Shown here: positions 43,523 to 52,416 of the stretch, piece by piece
Position numbering within the stretch: the first letter of the stretch is position 1
How the letters are laid out: each line of letters starts with the position of its first letter
NCBI GenBank assembly: GCA_944472135.2
Contig: OX235270.1
Location: 85,941,168 to 86,005,167, forward strand
Direction of reading: 5' to 3'
Origin: Trichobilharzia regenti
Taxonomy: Eukaryota > Platyhelminthes > Trematoda > Strigeidida > Schistosomatidae
DNA: 64,000 nucleotides
The notes under the pieces: model-generated
What the model was told of the DNA's origin: nothing
The model's database searches: none
The model's input: only the letters and a program-made list of their open reading frames with translations
Position numbers and translations under genes: made by a program

Positions 43523-45530
43523 TTATATTTTGAGTGAACTTGATAGACACAGTGGGTAAAGAATAAACGAACTTACTGAGTTTAATTAATCTCACTATCC
43601 AATGGTGAATAAAGTGGTTTCATAACACAGAGGAACATTTATGTTACAATTTGTGCAATAGGAGGCCTTCTTCATGTAGTCTTTATACTTGTCTGTTCTG
43701 ATTAAACAGATGCTCCTGCAACTCTGACAGAACTCAAGCTCTGTCGTATAAGTGGATTTGTGTCACTCAGTGATAACACCACAACTTTCTTTTTGGATCT
43801 TACTACTAGCACCGATTGAATATCAGATGACCACCGGAATAATGGTTTAGTTTCAGCTTTTGATAGAATGTCACTTTCGTAATAATTGAGGAAACATTTT
43901 CCTAATAGTTTTTTAAAAATGAGAAACTTATGTCACCAGTTTCTCCTTAGACAAAAATAGTAACTTCAAATACTAAGACGCCAACAGAAGTGCTGTGACA
44001 CATCATCTGTTAGACAGATTACCAACCTGGCTAGGAGAATTCAACCATGGCTTACCAGCTGATAGGTTAAAAAGCTCCTGAAACTAATAGCTTCCCGTTG
44101 CAAAAATCATCACAAACTTATCTACAATATCCAAGTTATTTTCAGATAGGATTACAATCTCTCACTAATTAACCATTAGTACCACTAAGTAATGACTATG
44201 TTATATACGGGACAGTAAAGTACATAGAACTGCTTTGTGATAAGATTCAAACCAGAGACTTGATTGAATTACCGAGTTTCTTAAATTCACTTCTCTATCG
44301 ATCTGCAGCATACATGTGACGTCACGGGGTGAATAGTTTGAAATTTTATTATTTTTTTTAAAAAGAAGCTAGTAGCAATAATGGTGAATGTCGGAGTCAA
44401 ACAAATGTGCGGCTACATGATGGGTGACATGTGCGTAAAAACACGATCACAAAAGTGAATCATTTATTGTCACGATTGTCAAATAGAAACAGATCATAAG
44501 ATTAATATTAATTAAAATACAAATTTAGCCTAATTTGCATTTATTTCTAGTGAAAGCATCTACACTATAGTAATAGTTCTGGCAATGAAGTAATTAGAAA
44601 ATTCCATGATTATATATAAAGGGAGAGAGAGACAGAAACTACTGCGTTGCTGAGCTAAATGGAAATGTGAATTCCAGTGCATTTAAAATCTTGCATATTT
44701 GAATACCCTAGCAAAACGAAAGATAGAGTCAGTCTCCTTGTATTATACTTATATTCTATTAGCAACAGGTTTCTCATTTGCATATTAGTTGTCTTAGCAC
44801 AGTTGACAGATGTTAAGACTTTAGCTGCACGTACCGTGTTTCTCTCTGTGGTCCAGAAAATACATACAATTTAGTAAATGCAAAGAACACTTTTAATAAG
44901 GCCAGAGTTTCACCATGAAACTGTAGTGAATAAACAACTGATTGGCCTTATTTGGATGTATTGGCTTAGATTGGTGACTAAGGTAACAGTTGAGCTTACC
45001 ACGTGACTTCATAGGTCGTCCTAGCCACAAAAAATGCTGTGGCTTTTGGTTGTAAGTCATAAAGGCTTGTAACGAATGCATGGTACTTGTCTTTTGAGAG
45101 TCAAAATTTCCTGTTATTTTCACTTGAGAAGTCAAAGTTTGAAATACAACCTTAAACAAAACCTGACTATCACTCTAACTGATGTGATATAAAAAAGATG
45201 TTGGTGACAGCAGAACATGGTGAAGAGCAAAGCACTAAAGATTGCAACCTTCAGGCCAACGCCTTGCCTTGTATCCAAAAATGTCTTTGTCATAGTCATC
45301 ATAACCAATCTATTCTTCCAAGAAAATCATTATCCTATGATGATATTAATTATTCAGACTTCCTGTTTTCTTTCTGTTTTTAACCTCGGCTTCTACTGCA
45401 TTGCCTTGTTATTTGCTGTATTTTGGCGTCCGATGAAAAATGGTCCTAGGACTTTCTTGCAATTTTGTTATATATTCACAAGTCTATAGCAAAATTTTTC
45501 TATAGTTTGGTTTGTAAGGGTTAGTTATGT
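43523..45530. other. Intergenic, nothing recognised
   Basis: No coding or repeat identity recognised. The frames near 44.7-45.5 kb are unsupported. Confidence 0.45.
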
Positions 45531-45692
45531 TTTTACGAGTTGATCGCGGATTGATATCAGTTAGAGAACCATTGAAAACCAGGGAGTACTGGGAAGCTGA
45601 TGTTTCATCCTAGTTTGGGAATCACCGGCAGTACGCACCCACTGGTTTTCAATGCTTCTCTAACCGATATCAATCCGTGATCAACTCGTTAA
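45531..45692. mobile_element. 162-bp foldback element with hammerhead centre
   Basis: The left arm 45531-45582 (ACGAGTTGATCGCGGATTG, ATATCAGTTAGAGAACC, ATTGAAAACCAG) is the inverse of 45641-45692 (CTGGTTTTCAATG, CTTCTCTAACCGATAT, CAATCCGTGATCAACTCGT) with few mismatches. The centre is a class-A hammerhead in minus orientation. No tRNA-like part is left. Confidence 0.88.
45586..45634 (-). ncRNA. Hammerhead ribozyme motif, class A
   Basis: Reverse strand: stem I GTACTG/CAGTAC (6 pairs), core CCGGTGA (two transitions), stem II TTCC/GGAT with loop CAAACTA, GAAA, extended CATCAGCTTC. Structure kept, core and stem III altered. Confidence 0.6.
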
Positions 45693-46284
45693 AATGTAGC
45701 AAAATTAGTGAATTTGTCGAAATGAAAGAGGTTCCTCGTTCCAACCATCCTGTTGTTTTCCTGTGACCAAACCAAAGTACTTAATGCCTAAAAGGGTGAG
45801 AAAATATCAATTGATGATAACGCCGAACTCATTTTATCGTTTATAATTATATTAGATTTCCCACCAGGTGTTGCTGTTGTAGCAGACCACACCTTACTGA
45901 TTAGACTATCAGCCTTTTTAGCCGTTATCTGTACTGTACACCTCACCGAAATGCATTGTCTTGACTCATGCACTACAGTTACATTATCCACGTATCTACC
46001 AATCCTGATAACAGTGTTTTTCTTATTGTCGGGGTATTACTGGGTTGGGATTCATCTAACTTGACTAGAAGGCACCTTCTGTCATGACATCATAACCAAG
46101 TGATCACTTGAAAATATCCTGCACTCTGTAAAAGTCAGTCAACCGCAACAACAACAACACTTACGAGACAAAACACATGGCATTTAATATTTACAAGACC
46201 TCAAGAATTTAAACCATAAATAAACAAACAATTCTGATTGGTTGTAGGATATTGCAAATCCTCAGGAATTTAAGCCGAAAATCA

Positions 46285-46985
46285 ACAAAGCCAAATACCT
46301 AGTTGAGTGAAGAGGCTCTTTTCGGAGAATACATTTTCTTCAGCGATACAGTCGCACTTATACACACTTTTTTCATGAAAGAGGGTTACAACAAAAGTGA
46401 AGAGTTGTCACAATCATAGTTGTTAATACTTTTGGATAAGAGTATTAAAGTTCCGTAATAAGATGAATAATTTTATGAATGAGTTGTAATTAGCATGTAC
46501 ATGGAAACGAAGAAAAATATGGAATCACACAAAAGTTCTTGGAAAATACAAGGGTTATAAGGTTAGAAAAACAAACAACCAAACAGACAGACAAAAATAA
46601 AATCAGCAGAAATCAACACAGTTGTTACCAGGACAGCAGAAGTAGTTGAATAATTTTATTTTGTATTCATAGTTCCAGTTTCTCTGACTGAATGACTAAG
46701 ATTTCGGCAATGCATAGGAGACGAAAGCATATTACCTTTGTCAGGTTGTTCTTCACTTTATAGATTACTTAGAAGGAGGCGTTTGTTGAGATGGAATCAC
46801 CAGTGTTGACAGGGTATTATGCATTGACTAATGTTAACAGCTATGATCGTGACAACTCTTCACTTTTGTTGTAACCCTCTTTCATTCAAAAAATTGTGTA
46901 CAAGTGCGGCTGTGCTGCTAAAGAAAGTGATTTCGCCGAAAAATAGCCTCTCCACTGAACTATGTGTTTTGTTTTCAAAAATAAA
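46285..46985. mobile_element. Inverted-repeat element, ~130-bp arms
   Basis: 46290-46425 and 46840-46985 are inverted copies. GAAAGAGGGTTACAACAAAA and GTGAAGAGTTGTCAC at left face GTGACAACTCTTCAC and TTTTGTTGTAACCCTCTTTC at right. The arms flank ~415 bases with no coding potential. Could be a non-autonomous DNA element or two head-to-head copies of a retroelement terminus. Each arm contains GCTGAAGAAA..CGAAAA-like sequence. Confidence 0.75.
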
Positions 46986-47499
46986 CAAATCAAAAACTGT
47001 CCAGTTAGGTTATCATGTTAGTGCACGCATAAATCATGACTTCACGGCTAACAAAGAAGTCTGTCAGTCCTAATAGTTTCATTTTCCCGAGATTTCAAGC
47101 TTCTCAGATGTAACCCAACTCGACTCTATAAGTAGTGAAAGTCACTTAATAAAAAGTAAAACAACGCCATGCTATATATATTTATTTGCTTGTAATGCCA
47201 CTTGTGCTGCAATGTTAACACCAATAGGATAAATCAGAGCAATGGAAAATATCAGTAGCTTTAAAGGTATTATTATAAATTATTTAAAGTAGTCCCAGCT
47301 TGTTTAAGAAAAAGTCAAAACAAGATGTTTCTGAACATTTCGCTGTGTAAGCCACGGCTTCTTCAGCGGATTTATTCGGATTTTTATTAATCATCAAAAT
47401 ATATAGTCAAAAATTTTACATAAAATGAGGTCAGTTTATTTGAAGGTCACTTATCGATAGAGATTTGTACTAATAGTAAAGTGTAAGCAGTCATCACAT
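46986..47499. other. Intergenic with a hammerhead-like motif
   Basis: Contains the minus-strand motif at 47322-47370 described separately. Otherwise unidentified. Confidence 0.45.
47322..47370 (-). ncRNA. Hammerhead-like core of Penelope type
   Basis: Reverse strand: CTGAAGAA, hairpin GCCGTG/CACAGC with loop GCTTA (one mismatch), GAA, hairpin ATGTT/AACAT with loop CAGA, then C (cleavage triplet ATC). One extra A between core and stem II, and no obvious stem I. It sits ~130 bases beyond the 3' end of a Penelope element in the same orientation. Confidence 0.45.
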
Positions 47500-49985
47500 A
47501 ATTGTAATGACTAATGTCAAATTTAGAACAATACATTTAAGCGATCAGTATTGTTTTAAATTAGATCTCATCAAGCTTTACTCTAATATAACATTACAAA
47601 TACAAATTAAAATATAAAGCAGTCATGGTGTTTTGGCTACAGGAGTGAATATAAATTGTGCGATTAGTCATAATAGTAGAAATGATAATAATAGTAATAA
47701 TAATAATAATAATGGTTCTACCAATAATAAGAAGGAAAAAGTGAGGCGAACTGTGGTAACACGAAAAGAGAAGAAAAAGCATGATTAAACAAATAAATGT
47801 AGTCGATAAAGGCTAAGAAAAAAATGAACTGAATAAGTAATGTTAGATTGTAAGGGAAGTAAGTAAAATGCGTTTATAGTGAAGATGTGAATAAGATTAA
47901 GGTATGATAAGAAAGGGGTTAAAAATATAAGTAAGGGGTGGTGAAGAAGTTATCAGTTGGTAATGTCTTAATAGGCCAAGGGAGGGATAATGGCTGTATG
48001 AACTTCTTTTGAATGCATAGTTTTGGTTTAATAGTTCGAATGCTTATCGACTCAGCTGTGTACAGTAGACGAATATAAAGTCTATTGGAAAGATTCGTTG
48101 GGATACGATGGATTACTTTGGAAGCTCTCGTTTTCTCCACTACATGACCACTATCAACTAAACGTGATAAAACGGAGTCAAGGACGGTCTTCGTCTGTCC
48201 TTCGACATGTTGAGTAGGCTGTCTAGTAGTGCACCCAACATAACTGTCACCACAGTAACAGTAGAATTGATAAATACACACAGATGTGTAAAAATTGTCT
48301 AGCTTACCCTTCTTTTGAGTCCTAGTCATTCGTCGGCTAGAGAATAACAAACATTTGGAAAGTCTCTGAAATAAAATCTCACTTGATAAGTCACTATTAA
48401 ACTGTAACTTAATAAATAGAGGTTTCTTACGTGCAGTTATAGTCTCAGGTTTTCACTCTGATGTTTTCATGTTTTCTTAAGATACTACTTAGGTGGCCCA
48501 TCTCCGTCATGGAATCGTGAATATATCCAAATTCTTTTTGTCAGAGGTCACCCGTACATATCTTTCTTACTCTGCTCGTAAAACATTTAACAACATTTCT
48601 TTTATATTTCATGGTTACGTAGCAAAGGAAGTGTGTGTATTGCCCTGTGAATGTGCTTTTTCTATACACGCTTCTCCCAAGTGGCCCATCTTCTCGCCTA
48701 CTTAGCAAGATATTCAGAAAATGCAGTTTATTCTCTTGTTCCTCTTCACAAGTAAAAGAAAGCGAAGGGTGGACGTTGTTGAACTTCATCAACAAGTCTC
48801 CTTTTTTACGTTCTCAACGGCTTAGATAAATGCATCATTGATATAACGATGATACATATGAAACTTCTTGATGATGTCCTTCAATTTTTCGTTTTCAGGT
48901 TTTGCGAGGAAGAAGTCGGCTAATATTGCGCCTAATGGTTAACCCATAGCTATTCCATCTATTTGTCGGTAGCATGAATTATTGAAGACAAAGTGTACAT
49001 TCCTTGTGCGTTTAAGGAGTAATTCTTTGAGGCTACACAAGGAAATTGCTAAGTCCAATTGCCTTTCAGTGACTTCTTGACAAATGTAATCTACTGTTTG
49101 CATAAGTGGTAAACTCGTGAATAGTGATGATACATCCAAGGACAGCATGCGTTTACCCTTCACATTAGTCTTGGATGTTACAGAAATAAAGTCGAAGACA
49201 TCACTAATTCTATATGGCACGATTTGTTTGTGCAAATGTTCTAGAATCTTCACTAACCACTTCGCTGTTCCGTATCTATAACAGGGCGAAGAGGAAGACC
49301 TAGTTTGCGAATTTCGGGTAGACCGTCAAGACGTAGAGCATTAGTACACGTTGGTTTCAAAGACTCAGACATGGCAGATGATAATACTCCTTTTTGGTTC
49401 AGTTTTTTGAGAGAGTTGGTCATTAGTTTCTACGCTGTTACATTGAGGTCTTTGGAACTATCAAAAGATTGGAATTTAGTTTGATCGCTCAAAATACCTT
49501 TCATTTTCTCAACGTAATCGCTTTTATCCAGTAAAACTACACCGTCACCTTCATCTGGGTCGCTAATAATTAAGCTTTCATTACTTCTAAGTTCTCTTAG
49601 AGCTTCTCTGTGTTGCTTAGATAACAGACTTTCACTGAATGTCTATTATTTCTGTATTGTTGGCAGCTGTCAGCTAGCATCGTCCGATGATGGGATAAGG
49701 TCAGATGTTTTCGAATACAAATTTTCAAACTGTATATCAGTGTCTAATCGGTTAACTTTACGACCATAGTCACTAAATTTGGGACCTGGGGATAACACCT
49801 CCAGTTGAAATTTATTCAGCACGACAATGGAAAAATTGTGAACATACCGGACCAGAACTGACGGAAATTTTTTTTCAACCTTTTGACTTTCAAGAGATTT
49901 GAGGAGACTAATCCTTTCATTATTCCATCTGTTTACTGTTGCATCATTAACGTATCCCAGGAACATCAATTGTAATTCCTGAGGT
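47500..49985 (-). mobile_element. Penelope-like element A, nearly full layout, degenerate
   Basis: Minus strand, N to C. 49969-49670: LKSLESQKVEKKFPSVLVRY and LSPGPKFSDYGRKVNRLDT. Then SLIISDPDEGDGVVLLDKSDY near 49560 and GLPEIRKLGLPLRPVIDT near 49300. 49253-48939: MLSLDVSSLFTSLPL (RT block A) and the QIDGIAMG block. Then YRYINDAFI near 48845, where the catalytic DD reads ND. 48795-48541: KLHFLNILLSRREDGPL, GQYTHFL. 48350-47919: GIY-YIG nuclease YQFYCYCGDSYVGCTTRQ..VIHRIPTNLSNR..PLSLPWP. Several stops and frame changes make it inactive. The 3' end has the CTTGATGAGATCTAATTT terminus. Confidence 0.88.
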
Positions 49986-50059
49986 AAATCATCAACTGAA
50001 AATTGTTTTTTGTGAAAGGTTCCTTTCTAGATCATTTATAAGAGTTTTGACAGAGTCAA

Positions 50060-50705
50060 ATTGTCATATGTGCATAATTGTCTGTATTTGTGTGCGAGAA
50101 TATGTTATTGGTCATATGGAAAAGACGTCAGTTCCCATGTAATAAACATGATAATACTTTTTTTAAAGGTCATGGAGGTCACTGAAAACCACATTGAATT
50201 CCCTAGTTTTGGTTTCATTTCTCTGAGTAGATTACATACCTGTGCTTTTACTTTGTTCCTAATACTAGACATTTTGTTTATTGGTACTAGCGCCTATGAA
50301 CCTGCTTCGATATGTTCCAAAGCTTTCTTGTCATAGTCATTTTTATTGAGAATCACAGTGATATTTCCTTTGTCAGCCTTAGTTATGACAACAGATTTGT
50401 CTGATCTTATTATTTGTAATGCATGATGTTCGTTTTTTGACAAATTTGGGATGACCTACTTTAGATTCGACAGGATACATCCAACATTGTGACGCAGTTC
50501 ATTAGCTTCATCACCAAGTAAAAGGGTTACTACAGGTTCCATGATGGGAGCTATTTCTAGCACTTGCAGTGGTTTTCCAGTTATGTTAAAACTTAGTCCT
50601 TTCTCAAGTATTGCCACTTCATAAACACTGAGTTCTCTATCTAATAAGCTCCATAATGTTCTTGTGTTTGTTAGCACATTTGGTTTATTACAGGATTTCA
50701 TCATG
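50060..50705 (-). mobile_element. Second Penelope-like element, N-terminal fragment
   Basis: Minus strand. 50704-50456 reads ELSVYEVAILEKGLSFNITG, then LRHNVGCILSNLK. The next frame (50450-50290) reads LSKNEHHALQIIRSDKSVV, then ITKADKGNITVILNKNDYDK, the ADKG block before the RT palm. It differs from the adjacent element, so two Penelope copies abut here. Confidence 0.8.
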
Positions 50706-50835
50706 AGCTGACATTAGTTAAAGAACCATTGGAAAGTCTGGGAGTAGTTGACAGTTGTTTCGTCCTAGTTTGGGACTCTTCATCAGTACGCACTCACCGC
50801 CAGGGTTCGAATACAGGACCTTCTGTTTACAATTG
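50700..50835 (-). mobile_element. Class-A hammerhead repeat fragment
   Basis: Reverse strand: GGGTTCGAAT-type B-box remnant (..CGAACCCTGGCGGTGAG), hammerhead (50743-50789), AATGGTTCTTTAACTAATG, GCTCATGATGAAATCCTG. Truncated at both sides. Confidence 0.75.
50743..50789 (-). ncRNA. Hammerhead ribozyme motif, class A
   Basis: Reverse strand: stem I GTACTG with CAACTACTCC (decayed), core ATGAAGA (C3 to A), stem II GTCC/GGAC with loop CAAACTA (perfect), GAAA, stem III ACAA/CTGT, cleavage at GTC. Confidence 0.68.
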
Positions 50836-51415
50836 ATATAAGAATAAAACTTGTGCACTGTGGTAGAGTGTAATTCCATTATGGGTAAATTTTGTTTTGA
50901 TAACGTCTCACAGTGTTATACAGTAATGTTTACTGATGATGTTTCGAGCACAATTTATTGCTCATAATCATATCAAGGTAATCACACGACTTCCTAAATT
51001 CATTTATATAGTTCCGTTGTTTTTCTCTTGATTTTCACTTGATTTGATTGGTAATAGTATTTTCCATATTTCAGGTATGAGTGACGAGTCATTCCTATTG
51101 CATGTGTTGGGTGTAGACTCGATGAACAAGGATTCAGTAATCAACCTCTCTCTCCACCTACCTAGATTACTTTTTAGAATTTTAACCCTCTCCCACCCTA
51201 TTGTGTGGTTGTGTGTTAGCGCATGCATTGCAATTGCTGAGCTTTTTTCTAAATTACTTATCTTCTCGGGGTCAACCATTCTTACCTTAGCTAAATTCTT
51301 ATGCTCTGACAATCTGACTACCCCTGACCTACTAGTTTGACCTATGTAGTTGACCTCACAGTCATTGCATGGTATTTTGTAAATAATATTATTTTGTCTA
51401 ATTGGGTCAACTGGG
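50836..51415 (-). mobile_element. Penelope-like family B, GIY-YIG nuclease and 3' UTR (best copy)
   Basis: Minus strand. The frame entering at ~51400 reads NIIYKIPCNDCEVNYIGQTS (GIY-YIG core), then 51312-51004: SEHKNLAKV, AMHALTHNHTIGWERVKIL, ESLFIESTPNTCNRND and IWKILLPIKSS. The C-N-C cysteines before YIGQT are typical of Penelope nucleases. The 3' UTR spans 50836-51000. RT is absent. Confidence 0.85.
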
Positions 51416-51512
51416 TCCTTTAACCTAGCCTTCTGGTTACAAGGCTAGCTCGTATACCATTAAGCCACTGGGACCCGATCCAATGGCCCATGAATTCTAA
51501 GTTCTGCCAATA
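51416..51512 (-). repeat. Class-A repeat, tRNA-like fragment (minus)
   Basis: Reverse strand GGGTCCCAGTGGCTTAATGG and AGCTAGCCTTGTAACCAGAAG match the promoter half of the class-A repeats at 23880 and 51740. It lies head to head with the next copy. Confidence 0.75.
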
Positions 51513-51958
51513 CACGACACACCAATCAAATCCGTATAAGACAACACTTAATATCATTGAGATGCTCACTAGCGACTTGCCCTATTCAGGTAGGTAGTTG
51601 CCTGGGGTTCTAGTGAGTAGTCGTGACCAGTAGGGTGCAGCAGGTTGGGTGTGAGGACAAATACTTTCCGAAGACATTGGCTAGGGGTCGCGCTGTGTCG
51701 TGTATTGGCAGAACTTAGAATTCGTGGACTGGCCGTTGGATTGAGTCCTAGTGGCTTAATGGTATACGAACTACCCTTGTAACCAGAAGTTCCTGGGTTC
51801 GAACCCTGGCGGTGGGTGCGTACTGATGAAGAGTCCCAAACTAAGACGAAACAGCTGTCCAGTACTCCCAGGTTTTCCAATGGTTCTCTAACTAATATCA
51901 GCTCAGGATGAAATCCTGAAACCAATCAAATCCCTACAAACCAACACTTGAACACTTG
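51513..51958 (+). mobile_element. Class-A hammerhead repeat (retrozyme-like), just over one tandem unit
   Basis: Starts ACACCAATCAAATCC.. and ends with a second copy of the same start (CCAATCAAATCCCTACAAACC, AACACTTGAACACTT), a period of ~400 bp. Inside: leader with GAGATGCTCACTAGCGACTT, A-box GTGGCTTAATGGTATACGA, B-box CTGGGTTCGAACCCTGG (51791-51807), and the hammerhead (51819-51864). Close to the 23661-24092 copy. An antisense frame across it is not a gene. Confidence 0.82.
51819..51864 (+). ncRNA. Hammerhead ribozyme motif, class A (best conserved)
   Basis: Stem I GTACTG/CAGTAC (6 of 6), core ATGAAGA (only C3 differs from CUGANGA), stem II GTCC hairpin with loop CAAACTA and AGAC (one mismatch), GAAA, stem III ACAG/CTGT, cleavage triplet GTC. 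Matches the schistosome hammerhead layout with a minimal stem III. Confidence 0.75.
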
Positions 51959-52416
51959 TTTTAGTTCCTCTGAAGTATTCTGCTTTCGGTTTTGTAAGTT
52001 CTGGAATTTCCGAATTTGTCTTCTCTCAGTAACATTAAAATTAGCGAACTTTAAGGGTAGTCCATGCAATTATTCTTACTTTCCTAGTCATGTGACCAAA
52101 ATGTAAGTTCATGATAGGTAGCCAATACAGTCACTGGAATGCTACTGAAAGCCCCAGAAATTTTACCAACGTTATGATTGGAAGCTTTTACAATTTCAGT
52201 TAGTCACTTCAGCTGTTGTATGCAATCATAGTCGCATCTTTAAATCCGATGAATAAGTATAGTTTGTATACTGACTGTGGCAACTAAACAACAATGACCT
52301 AAAGTCATGACCTACCGAATGAGCTTGGCGGCCTGTTTGACATCTGGGCTACCTTTTTTCTACATCTACATATTGCATCTAATAAGTCATGTTTTCATTC
52401 CTAATTTTAATAAAAT
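51959..52416 (+). other. Likely CR1 5' UTR or flank
   Basis: Non-coding sequence between the hammerhead repeat and the CR1 reading frame. The CR1 5' boundary and any ORF1 cannot be fixed; no ORF1 is visible. Confidence 0.45.

Noticed and set aside
44893..45490. Overlapping short frames around 45 kb as a host gene
   Set aside because: No family motif, no splice-linked continuation, both strands equally open.
51569..51925. 118-codon minus-strand frame
   Set aside because: Antisense of the class-A hammerhead repeat; the same frame appears antisense to the 23.9-kb copy.
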